Below, in pieces: positions 6,807 to 12,508 of a stretch of 13,488 nt of DNA. Positions within the stretch are counted from its first letter, which is position 1. Each line of letters starts with the position of its first letter. Source of the DNA: an uncultured Hungatella sp. GTDB lineage: Bacteria; Bacillota; Clostridia; Lachnospirales; Lachnospiraceae. The notes under the pieces were generated by a model. The model worked only from the letters and a program-made list of their open reading frames with translations, was not told the origin of the DNA and did not search any database. Where the stretch lies: the NCBI GenBank assembly GCA_959018155.1, contig CAUEKH010000031.1, forward strand, positions 1-13,488, written 5' to 3'. A program made the translations under genes and the position numbers.

Positions 6807-7060
6807 TACAAGAGACAGCTTGCACAGGCAGAACGCCGCCTTGCAAAGCTTGACTGACTGTTTATCCGCGTCTATGAGGACAATGTTTCCGGGCGCATCA
6901 CCGTTGAACGATTTGCCCTTATGAGTAAGACTTATGAGGACGAACAGGTGCAGCTCAAGGTAGACACTCACCGCTTACGGCAGGAAATCAAAGTACAGGA
7001 ACGAAAGAGTGAAGATTTAGAGATTCATTCAGAGGGCACACAAATACGAGGATTTGCAGG
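6807..7060 (+). pseudogene. Decayed C-terminal fragment of a large serine recombinase
   Basis: The frame reads YKRQLAQAERRLAKLD, TGA at 6855-6857, then LFIRVYEDNVSGRITVERF, ALMSKTYEDEQVQL... and QEIKVQERKSEDLE. After 7023 the homology moves frame: FIQRAHKYEDLQE is read one frame over, up to about 7060. This coiled, charged segment with YEDNVSG and ERFALMSK is, from memory, characteristic of the C-terminal part of large serine recombinases of clostridial mobile elements. The catalytic N-terminus is absent; one nonsense codon (where relatives have Arg in LDRLF), one frameshift and truncation are visible. It cannot make an active recombinase, so the cassette is not self-mobile through this gene. 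Confidence 0.75.
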
Positions 7061-7061
7061 A

Positions 7062-7087
7062 AACGGCATGACCGAAGCCATGCCGTT
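7062..7087. repeat. Perfect 9-bp inverted repeat next to the right end
   Basis: AACGGCATG (7062-7070), 8-nt loop, CATGCCGTT (7079-7087). It starts exactly where the recombinase homology stops and sits 15 bases inside the right inverted repeat. It could be part of the element's end, a recombinase binding site, or a weak hairpin; no T tract follows on either strand. Confidence 0.5.
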
Positions 7088-7102
7088 CATGCAAAAAGCA
7101 AT

Positions 7103-7140
7103 ATTACTTTCTTATGTCCCCCGCCCTTTGATGCCGGAGT
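7103..7140 (-). repeat. Right inverted repeat of the cassette
   Basis: ATTACTTTCTTA (7103-7114), 16-nt GC-rich spacer, ATGCCGGAGT (7131-7140): the exact reverse complements of the two blocks at 3858-3894. The outer edge is 26 bases from the stop of the lplD-like gene. Confidence 0.7.
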
Positions 7141-7166
7141 ACTTTTCTTTTCCTCTGTTTTTCCGT

Positions 7167-8564
7167 TTATTTCCAGCCTTCAGGGAGATAGGCCATAGTG
7201 TTGGCAATCATGTCATCCACCAGTTTCTTTACATCCTCTTCAGAGGCGCGGCCCTTAACCAGCGGGTCTGCTAAAAACGCATCGTATACGAGGCTGCGGT
7301 CGCATGTGAGAGCGGCTTTTAAGATCCTCTCATGGTTCTCTACGTGAGGCATAATCAGTTCTTTTACGTCTTCCGGAACTTCACCTGCCACGATTGGCTG
7401 GATGGAGTTATGGCTGAAGACAGCGTTTGTCTCGACGATGGCATCCTTTGGCAGGTTCTGAATCTGTAATGACCAGTTGGGGATATTGACATTACTGATG
7501 GTGCGGGTGAGGCCGCAGAGGGATTTGATTAAAAGGATTCCTTCTTCTCCTGACGGCTTCAGTTCGATCTCTTCTTCGCCGGAAACAAGGCGGCGGCTTC
7601 TTGCGAGACGGTTCTGTAAATCCTGTTTTCTCCAGTCAACAGTGGTGAGGCCGAATTTCCAGCCTGCTACTGTCTCAGGATCCTTTAAATACTCTCCGCC
7701 CGGCATAAACTCTGCTAAGTGGCGGTCGCCGGCAGCGGCAATCAGTCCGTATCTGCGGAATAAATCGAATTTTACCCTGTGGGCGCAGTCGAAGGTGCTG
7801 TTGGCCCAGTTCTTATCAGGCTCACTGTAGCCCTCTTCGTAGTGGCTGTCAATATAATCGCGGTAAACCGGGAATAAATCAATTCCCTTGTAGGAAGCCT
7901 TGTCAAGCCATGTAAAATGGTTGAGACCGAGAACATTGATATGGATGTCGCGGCGGTCAATATCATGGAAACCGAATGTCTCTTCACAGATTCCCTTCAG
8001 TACCTTCTGAGTGCCAAATACTTCATGGCAGCAGCCAAATGCCTTGATCTGTGGGTAAACGTGGTATAAGGTTTTCACACATAAGGACATCGGGTTTGTG
8101 TAGTTGATAACCCATGCGTCAGGCGCATACTTCTTGATTGCTTCCGCAATTTCCACGAACATCGGGATGGTGCGGAGTGCGCGGATCATTCCGCCAGGGC
8201 CGGCGGTATCGCCTACGGACTGGTAGATACCGAGACGTTCCGGTAAATGAACATCCGATGCCATTTCGTCAAATGTACCCGGGAGTATGGAAATAACGAC
8301 GAAATCACAGCCTGTTAAGGCTTCGCCGATGGTCGGGCATGTCACATAATCCCATTTTCCGATGGTGTCTTCTCTGGCGGTCAGCTTGTTGCCAATCACC
8401 TCATTGTTCTTTGCTGCCTGCTCGTCGATATCGTAAAGACGGATCGTGCCGCCTAAGGAATCATCCATTGATAAGTCGGTCATGAAGGTCCATGCCCAGC
8501 CTCTGGAACCGCCGCCGATGTAGGCAATTTTTAAATCACGTACTTTGTTATCTGCGTATTTCAT
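7167..8564 (-). CDS. lplD: GH4 alpha-galacturonidase, LplD type
   Basis: 465 aa; ATG at 8562-8564 with AGGAGG 8-9 bases upstream on the minus strand. Glycoside hydrolase family 4 enzymes need NAD+ and a divalent metal. The NAD loop IAYIGGGSRGW is at residues 13-23, NYTNPM at 154-159, the metal-binding CCHEVFG with Cys179/His180, and NVLGLNHFTWL with His216. These and NEVIGN, QSVGDTAGPGGMIRALR and AAGDRHLAEF agree with my memory of B. subtilis LplD, characterised as an alpha-galacturonidase. It is therefore more likely to release galacturonate from pectin oligomers than to be a MelA-type alpha-galactosidase. Cytoplasmic, no signal peptide. Divergent from an AraC regulator that probably controls it; no transporter is in view. 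Confidence 0.88.
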   Translation of the reverse strand: MKYADNKVRDLKIAYIGGGSRGWAWTFMTDLSMDDSLGGTIRLYDIDEQAAKNNEVIGNKLTAREDTIGKWDYVTCPTIGEALTGCDFVVISILPGTFDEMASDVHLPERLGIYQSVGDTAGPGGMIRALRTIPMFVEIAEAIKKYAPDAWVINYTNPMSLCVKTLYHVYPQIKAFGCCHEVFGTQKVLKGICEETFGFHDIDRRDIHINVLGLNHFTWLDKASYKGIDLFPVYRDYIDSHYEEGYSEPDKNWANSTFDCAHRVKFDLFRRYGLIAAAGDRHLAEFMPGGEYLKDPETVAGWKFGLTTVDWRKQDLQNRLARSRRLVSGEEEIELKPSGEEGILLIKSLCGLTRTISNVNIPNWSLQIQNLPKDAIVETNAVFSHNSIQPIVAGEVPEDVKELIMPHVENHERILKAALTCDRSLVYDAFLADPLVKGRASEEDVKKLVDDMIANTMAYLPEGWK

Positions 8565-8706
8565 GTCTTAATCCTCCTGAACTGGTTTCATTGTCTGCTG
8601 GCGGTAACCGGCATAAGTCTGTGGGTTATCCGCTTGCTTCCCCTGTTTCTGTTGCTTATTATACTGCTTTATAGTATTATAAATCTAATATAATTGGTTC
8701 TATTTC
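8565..8706. promoter_or_regulatory. Divergent lplD / araC-type control region
   Basis: For the plus-strand regulator: -35 TTGCTT (8652-8657), 17-nt spacer, -10 TATTAT (8675-8680). For lplD on the minus strand, TATAAT at 8658-8663 or 8676-8681, without a clear -35, as expected for an activator-dependent gene. Two imperfect inverted repeats lie here: TTATTATACT/AGTATTATAA (8656-8665 and 8673-8682, 9 of 10), which overlaps both -10s, and GCGGTAACC/GGTTATCCGC (8601-8609 and 8624-8633), in the lplD leader. Either could be an operator; AraC proteins more often use direct repeats, so assignment is open. Confidence 0.5.
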
Positions 8707-8745
8707 ATGGATTTTCGTACTTTTGGCTACAGAATGGAGAAAAAG

Positions 8746-9612
8746 ATGGAGAGAACGGTATTTTCAGAGAAAATGACATGGCTGACCGTGGACGAGGTGG
8801 TGAGGGACCACGAATTTTCCATGCAGGTGAAACATTTCCACGACAGTTTTGAAGTGTATTTTCTGTTGGAGGGAGAAAGGTATTATTTTATTGACAGAGA
8901 GACGTACCATGTGAAAAAAGGGATGGTTGTGCTGGTGAACCGCCAGCAGATTCATAAGACGAGTATGGCCGGGAAATCATACCATGACAGGATTCTGATT
9001 CAGATAAGCCGGGAAGGGGTTGGGGAGTTTTTGGAACAGGCCGGGCTTTTATCCCTGGAAAAGCTGTTTGAGGAAAATTACGGTGTGACGGAACTGCCCG
9101 GTGAAGTGTGGGAACAGGTAAAGTATCTTCTCTTTTCCATCAGAAAGGAGATGGAGGAAAAGCAGGGGCAGTATGAGTCCATGGTAAAATTAAAGCTGGC
9201 GGAGATTCTCCTGCTAATTTACCGCTGCCGAAAGAAAAAGGTGCTGAGAAAGGACGGAAGCGATATTTCCACGGTCCGGACGGCAAAGCACCAGAAGGTC
9301 CATGAGGTGGCGGACTATTTGCTCCACCATTACGACACAGACGAATCTCTGGAAGAACTGGCGGCCCGCTTCTACATCAGCAAATCCTATTTAAGCAGAA
9401 TTTTCCGGGAGGTGACCGGATTTTCCGTCAACGAATACCGCAATATCACCCGGGTGAAAAAGGCGCAGGAACTGCTGGGCGACAGCGAGTATTCGGTGAC
9501 GGAGATCTCGGAGGTTCTTGGCTTTGAGAGTGTTACGTATTTTGAACGGGTCTTTAAGAAAATGACGGATATGACGCCGCTCAAATACAGGAAAGAACGG
9601 GGGAGAGTGTAG
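8746..9612 (+). CDS. AraC-family transcriptional regulator with N-terminal cupin
   Basis: 288 aa from ATG 8746. I prefer this over ATG 8707 because GGAGA (8736-8740) is correctly spaced for 8746 and nothing resembling a ribosome site precedes 8707. The N-terminal half is a sugar-sensing cupin (HFHDSFEVYFLLEGERYYFI, GMVVLVNRQQIHKT). Residues ~186-285 are the double helix-turn-helix: ESLEELAARFYISKSYLSRI for the first, and YSVTEISEVLGFESVTYFER with the signature end FKKMTDMTPLKYRK for the second. It probably senses galacturonate or a pectin breakdown product and switches on the divergent lplD gene; this is inferred from arrangement only. Confidence 0.9.
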   Translation: MERTVFSEKMTWLTVDEVVRDHEFSMQVKHFHDSFEVYFLLEGERYYFIDRETYHVKKGMVVLVNRQQIHKTSMAGKSYHDRILIQISREGVGEFLEQAGLLSLEKLFEENYGVTELPGEVWEQVKYLLFSIRKEMEEKQGQYESMVKLKLAEILLLIYRCRKKKVLRKDGSDISTVRTAKHQKVHEVADYLLHHYDTDESLEELAARFYISKSYLSRIFREVTGFSVNEYRNITRVKKAQELLGDSEYSVTEISEVLGFESVTYFERVFKKMTDMTPLKYRKERGRV

Positions 9613-9661
9613 GGAATACCCCAAATCGGCTTCCGCTGCCATGCAATCCCGGTCTGTGCTG

Positions 9662-9856
9662 TCAGAGGTCCGTGTTTTTCTTCCTGCGTTTGCTCTTCAG
9701 CCAATGTTCCAAAAAGAAATGGTAAACGGGCAGCAGCCCCCATTGCTTCAGAATACATAGTTCCCTGTGGATTTTCGGGACGATGGCGCGCCTCTCCATC
9801 TCTTTCATGATTGCATGGAATTCGTCATCTGGTCGTATTGTGTTTTCCTGATTCAT
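9662..9856 (-). CDS. Small protein of unknown function (64 aa)
   Basis: ATG 9854-9856 has a very good ribosome site (AAGGAGG seven bases upstream on the minus strand), and TATAAT lies at 9872-9877 of the same strand without a clear -35. The sequence starts MNQENTIRPDDEFHAIMKEM, has a mostly helical charged first half, an aromatic stretch GLLPVYHFFLEHWL and a basic tail KSKRRKKNTDL. No signal peptide or recognised family. It converges on the AraC gene. The strong start signals favour a real gene; the small size and lack of family keep it uncertain. Confidence 0.5.
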   Translation of the reverse strand: MNQENTIRPDDEFHAIMKEMERRAIVPKIHRELCILKQWGLLPVYHFFLEHWLKSKRRKKNTDL

Positions 9857-10099
9857 TGTAGTACCTCCTTAATTATAATATGGTTGGAATGATCCTGTTT
9901 ATTTCTGCAAATGATCGAGCCAGGTAGAAAGGCCTGTATGATATCTGGCGACTGTTACGGAGGGCTGAATATGGGCGTCTAATTAGTAATACGGTTTCTG
10001 TTCAGAAATATGATGCGTTGTCCCGAAATCGGGACACATATTTTATCATGGCAGATAATTCCAGATGTGTCTTGTCAAAACAAGTGTTATGATAGAGAA
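9857..10099. promoter_or_regulatory. Intergenic control region of the small XRE gene
   Basis: No gene. Palindrome TTTCTG-TT-CAGAAA (9995-10008) directly abuts a -10-like TATGAT (10009-10014), whose predicted start (about 10021) falls inside the 18-bp palindrome at 10019-10036. A second possible promoter is the extended -10 TGTTATGAT (10085-10093), which would start transcription at about the ATG 10100, giving a leaderless message. A short inverted repeat CTTGT-CAAA-ACAAG (10071-10084) sits just before it. No good -35 is seen for either. Confidence 0.4.
10019..10036. repeat. 18-bp palindrome, upstream copy (candidate operator)
   Basis: TGTCCCGAAATCGGGACA: perfect 8-bp arms around AA. Its exact reverse complement forms the core of the palindrome at 10304-10321, on the other side of the XRE gene. 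Position at a predicted transcription start suggests an autoregulatory operator. Confidence 0.6.
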
Positions 10100-10297
10100 A
10101 TGAAGATACTGCTGAAGGAAATCATGGAACGGAAAAATCTGTCCCTCCGGCAGGTTGAAATAGCATCAGGGGTGTCGCGGTCAGCCTTATCGAGAATATG
10201 CCGTGGAGAAGTCAGCCCGTCGATGGAAGAGATGGAGCAGCTGGCGAAGGGACTTCATATGAAAATAACAGAATTATTTGAATCACCATATGAGTAG
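10100..10297 (+). CDS. Small XRE-family DNA-binding protein
   Basis: 65 aa from ATG 10100. A longer frame from ATG 10010 would add 30 residues that do not look like this family and would be encoded by the palindromic region. The helix-turn-helix is nearly the whole protein: LSLRQVEIASGVSRSALSRI, then GEVSPSMEEMEQLAKGLHMK and a short tail ending FESPYE. No ribosome site is obvious before 10100, in line with a possible leaderless transcript. Its target is unknown; the twin palindromes on both sides are the best candidates. Its stop TAG (10295-10297) overlaps the first bases of the downstream palindrome. Confidence 0.75.
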   Translation: MKILLKEIMERKNLSLRQVEIASGVSRSALSRICRGEVSPSMEEMEQLAKGLHMKITELFESPYE

Positions 10298-10329
10298 TGG
10301 GGGTGTCCCGATTTCGGGACACCCCCACT
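10296..10329. repeat. 34-bp perfect palindrome between convergent genes, containing the second 18-bp copy
   Basis: 16-bp arms around TT: AGTGGGGGTGTCCCGA (10296-10311) with TCGGGACACCCCCACT (10314-10329). The core 10304-10321 is the reverse complement of 10019-10036. It lies between the end of the XRE gene and the end of the aminotransferase gene, where a bidirectional terminator would be expected. No T tract follows on either strand, so it is not a canonical intrinsic terminator. Confidence 0.75.
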
Positions 10330-10349
10330 CAGCATTGTGACAGCCTTAT

Positions 10350-11432
10350 TTACTTCCCAAGAATTTCCTTTATGTAATGAACCGCCACCTCATTCTCGTG
10401 CATTGTGCCAATGGAAATGCGGTTATACTTAAAGTTTCCGCGGATCAATACGCCGCGTTTCATCAACTCATCGGCCAGCCAGGCGGGATTGACGTGGGAG
10501 TCGAAATAGATGAAGTTGGCAGCGGAGGGGAACACGCGAAAGCCCAGCGCGGTCAGTTCATCGGTTAAGTATTTGCGGCAGTGGGAATTATTCTTCCGGA
10601 CCTTTGCAGGGAATTCCGTATCATCCAGCGCGGCTTCGGCGCCGGCCAGACCAAATTTGTTTCCGCAGAAACCGGTGGAATTCTGCAGCAGATAGTGAAT
10701 GATCTCTGCATTTGACATCATATAACCGACACGCGCGCCGGCCAGACCGTATATTTTGGAGAAGGTCTGTACCACAATTAAGTTGGTCTTGTCGTCAATG
10801 GCGCAGATCATGCTCTTGTAATTAGGCTCTTCCACAAAATGAATATAAGCCTCATCAACAACTACAACGACATGGGGAGGTACTTTCTTGATAAACTGGT
10901 ACAGCTTTTCATCATCCAGCAGCGTTCCGGTCGGATTGTTGGGATTGCAGAAGAAGATAAGCTTTGTTTTGGGCGTGATGGCCTGGTAGACGGCATTGAG
11001 GTCGAGTTCCATATTCTCATCATAAGGAACATCCACGAGAACCGCCCTGTTTTTCTTGACAATATTTAAGTAAGCAGGGGAGGTGGGGGTGGATAAGATC
11101 ACTTCGTCGCCCTGGCGGAGAAAAACTTCCCCGATCTGTCCTAAACCTACGGTAGCACCTTCGCACACCTTGACGTTTTCAAGCTTCAGTGCCTTTAAAT
11201 CGGCCAGCTTCTGTCGACGGGCCATACCGCGGACATCCGGATATCTGTTGGTGGAAAATGCGGCTTTCACCATGGCCTCCACAGCCGCAGGCGCCACGCC
11301 GTAGGGATTCTCATTGGTGGCGAGACGGATGACTTCTTTGATGTTCGGATTGTTGACGATTCCAGTCTCTGAAACGCCGACGACGTATGGCGGGGCTTCT
11401 TTTACAAAATCACTAACCAAATGTTCGATCAT
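10350..11432 (-). CDS. HisC-like class I/II PLP aminotransferase
   Basis: 360 aa from ATG 11430-11432, chosen over the upstream in-frame ATG at 11492 because AGGAGG lies seven bases before it and the length then matches HisC (~350-360 aa). Histidinol-phosphate aminotransferase hallmarks: LATNENPYG near residue 38, NPNNPTG 163-169, DEAY 193-196, PLP lysine Lys226 in TFSKIYGLAGARVGY, and the Arg of NRISIGT near the C-terminus. One difference: the usual HisC phosphate-contact segment (GNGSDE-like) reads CEGATVGLGQI here. There are no other his genes nearby, so it may be a paralogue acting on another amino acid or phosphonate. Its promoter carries the palindrome shared with the peptidase, which suggests control by the adjacent Crp/Fnr-type regulator. 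Confidence 0.85.
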   Translation of the reverse strand: MIEHLVSDFVKEAPPYVVGVSETGIVNNPNIKEVIRLATNENPYGVAPAAVEAMVKAAFSTNRYPDVRGMARRQKLADLKALKLENVKVCEGATVGLGQIGEVFLRQGDEVILSTPTSPAYLNIVKKNRAVLVDVPYDENMELDLNAVYQAITPKTKLIFFCNPNNPTGTLLDDEKLYQFIKKVPPHVVVVVDEAYIHFVEEPNYKSMICAIDDKTNLIVVQTFSKIYGLAGARVGYMMSNAEIIHYLLQNSTGFCGNKFGLAGAEAALDDTEFPAKVRKNNSHCRKYLTDELTALGFRVFPSAANFIYFDSHVNPAWLADELMKRGVLIRGNFKYNRISIGTMHENEVAVHYIKEILGK

Positions 11433-11482
11433 TACAGTTCCTCCTGATGTAAATTTGTTGTTTTTCTGTTTTACATGATAGG

Positions 11483-11525
11483 AATATAACATTTTGGCCG
11501 GTAATTAACTGTAAAATTCTTTACA
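11483..11525 (-). promoter_or_regulatory. Aminotransferase promoter with Crp/Fnr-type site TGTAAA-N4-TTTACA
   Basis: Palindrome TGTAAA-ATTC-TTTACA at 11510-11525. On the minus strand an extended -10 TGTTATATT follows (TATATT at 11483-11488), 21 nt away; predicted start about 11476 puts the palindrome centre at -41.5. No -35 match is present, as expected for class II activation. Two isolated half-sites, TGTAAA 11449-11454 and TTTACA 11470-11475, lie in the leader. Confidence 0.65.
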
Positions 11526-11538
11526 AAAGCAAAAAAAA

Positions 11539-12255
11539 TCATGAATCTTCATTTTTATGCAGCAGTTCATACAGCGCGTCTACATCCTTGATTAAGTAAA
11601 AGCCTCCGCTTTTTCCGATAATCCCGTGCTTGACCATGTCGGAGAGGATATTGGACACCGAGACGCGGGAAAGGCCGGTTAAATTGCCGATATCCTGATG
11701 AGAAAATTTCATATTCACCTTGTAGCCTCCGATGGTGGGAGAAGAGTACTGGTGGACGAGATGAATCAGCGCGTAGCAGACACGGTAAACGGAATTATGG
11801 AAGGAGAGCAGCTTCATCTGCAGGATAAGCAGCTGTGTCGTCCGTGACATGGAAATCATCATATTTCTGCAGAGGCTTAAATTCGCTGTTATTTTTTCCC
11901 GGAACTGATATGCGGGGATCTTGTAAATCAGGGAATTGGTGACTACGGTGGCCCTGCATAAATTCGGCATATTGTTGATGATGGAGACATCACCCAGCAG
12001 ACAGCCGGATTCGGCGATGAAAACAATGCGCTCATCCCCGTTCATGCTGTAGATGGAGAGACAGACACGCCCTTCCTTAACCAGGAAAACTGTGGACGGA
12101 ATCTCGTCCACGTTATATAAAACCTCTCCGTTCTGATATGGGACCGGAACCAGGTTTTCTATGAGAAAACTCCAATCAATGTCATCCATTGCCAGCCATG
12201 GAGAGTATTGGAGAATGTCAAATTCGTGAGATGGTGGTTGGGGCTGTATAGGCAT
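11539..12255 (-). CDS. Crp/Fnr-family transcriptional regulator
   Basis: 238 aa; ATG 12253-12255 with AAAGGA upstream on the minus strand. Residues ~30-145 form a cyclic-nucleotide-binding-type beta barrel (NGEVLYNVDEIPSTVFLVKE, FIAESGCLLGDVSIINNMP), followed by the long dimer helix and a C-terminal winged helix (FSHQDIGNLTGLSRVSVSNI, residues 184-203). The cAMP phosphate-binding Arg-Ser of E. coli CRP is not evident (LCRATV instead), and there is no N-terminal cysteine cluster, so neither cAMP nor an Fnr iron-sulfur cluster is indicated; the ligand is unknown. In the recognition helix the Glu of CRP (R-E-T-V) is Val198, which fits a site lacking the usual TGTGA. Likely activator of the aminotransferase and peptidase genes on either side. 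Confidence 0.88.
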   Translation of the reverse strand: MPIQPQPPSHEFDILQYSPWLAMDDIDWSFLIENLVPVPYQNGEVLYNVDEIPSTVFLVKEGRVCLSIYSMNGDERIVFIAESGCLLGDVSIINNMPNLCRATVVTNSLIYKIPAYQFREKITANLSLCRNMMISMSRTTQLLILQMKLLSFHNSVYRVCYALIHLVHQYSSPTIGGYKVNMKFSHQDIGNLTGLSRVSVSNILSDMVKHGIIGKSGGFYLIKDVDALYELLHKNEDS

Positions 12256-12342
12256 AAATAACGTCCTTTCTGTAAGCTATGATATCTTATTTTAATATAT
12301 TTTTTGGTAATATTACAATACATATTTTGGAAATTCAATTTT
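12256..12342 (-). promoter_or_regulatory. AT-rich upstream region of the Crp/Fnr-type gene
   Basis: Several -10-like sequences on the minus strand (TATATT at 12294-12299, TATTAA at 12292-12297), and a perfect 10-bp palindrome GTAATATTAC (12307-12316). The shared palindrome at 12343-12358 lies about 63-65 bases upstream of these candidate starts, compatible with autoregulation but not precisely phased. The exact promoter cannot be fixed by eye. Confidence 0.35.
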
Positions 12343-12386
12343 TGTAAAGTATTTTACAGACTTATAACAGATTAACGTGCTAATAT
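12343..12386 (+). promoter_or_regulatory. Peptidase promoter with Crp/Fnr-type site TGTAAA-N4-TTTACA
   Basis: Palindrome TGTAAA-GTAT-TTTACA at 12343-12358, then 22 nt, then extended -10 TGCTAATAT (TAATAT 12381-12386). Predicted start 12392-12393 places the palindrome centre at -41.5 to -42.5, matching the aminotransferase promoter. A second TATAAT at 12391-12396 would place it at about -52.5, a less usual distance. Confidence 0.65.
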
Positions 12387-12413
12387 CACTTATAATTCAC
12401 AAATAATAGAGAG

Positions 12414-12461
12414 AAAAAATTATCTTTTGCGGGCAATGGCGTCTGCTCAGGATAATTTTTT
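12414..12461 (+). terminator. Terminator-like hairpin in the peptidase leader (candidate attenuator)
   Basis: AAAAAATTATC (12414-12424) pairs perfectly with GATAATTTTTT (12451-12461). Inside, GGGCA (12431-12435) can pair with TGCTC with one G-U. The right arm is itself the U tract. It lies between the predicted start (about 12393) and the ATG at 12509, so it would form in the 5' leader. An A-T-rich stem is weaker than a classic terminator. Confidence 0.5.
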
Positions 12462-12508
12462 GTATATATAAACACATATGAGGAAGATGAGAGAAGAGGG
12501 GACGGTTT

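Larger units (their letters stand above)
3858..7140. mobile_element. AT-rich restriction-modification cassette bounded by imperfect inverted repeats (probable decayed element)
   Basis: The two ends carry the same two sequence blocks in inverted orientation: ACTCCGGCAT then TAAGAAAGTAAT at the left (3858-3894), and their reverse complements at the right (7103-7140). The 3.28-kb interior lies between two convergent chromosomal genes. Its base composition differs sharply from the flanks: by hand count 5401-5460 is 27% GC, against 60% in 3121-3180. Contents: a small leader ORF, a broken XRE regulator, methyltransferase, candidate restriction endonuclease, and a serine recombinase remnant abutting a hairpin at the right end. 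No target-site duplication is evident outside the repeats. Whether the repeats are true transposon ends or parts of recombination sites is not settled. Confidence 0.65.

Noticed and set aside
7167..8564. MelA alpha-galactosidase or 6-phospho-glucosidase for the GH4 gene
   Set aside because: The GCCHEVFG, NVLGLNHFTW and AGDRHLAEF segments agree with LplD rather than with MelA or phospho-glycosidase relatives, as far as memory allows.
10010..10099. N-terminal extension of the small XRE protein from ATG 10010
   Set aside because: It would translate the palindromic control region, has no ribosome site, and the XRE fold is complete from 10100.
10296..10329. Standard rho-independent terminator between the XRE and aminotransferase genes
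   Set aside because: The stem is strong but neither strand shows a following T tract; it is listed as a palindrome instead.
11433..11492. Longer aminotransferase start at 11492
   Set aside because: The AGGAGG site belongs to ATG 11432, the predicted promoter (-10 at 11483-11488) lies inside the extra segment, and the extra residues are not HisC-like.
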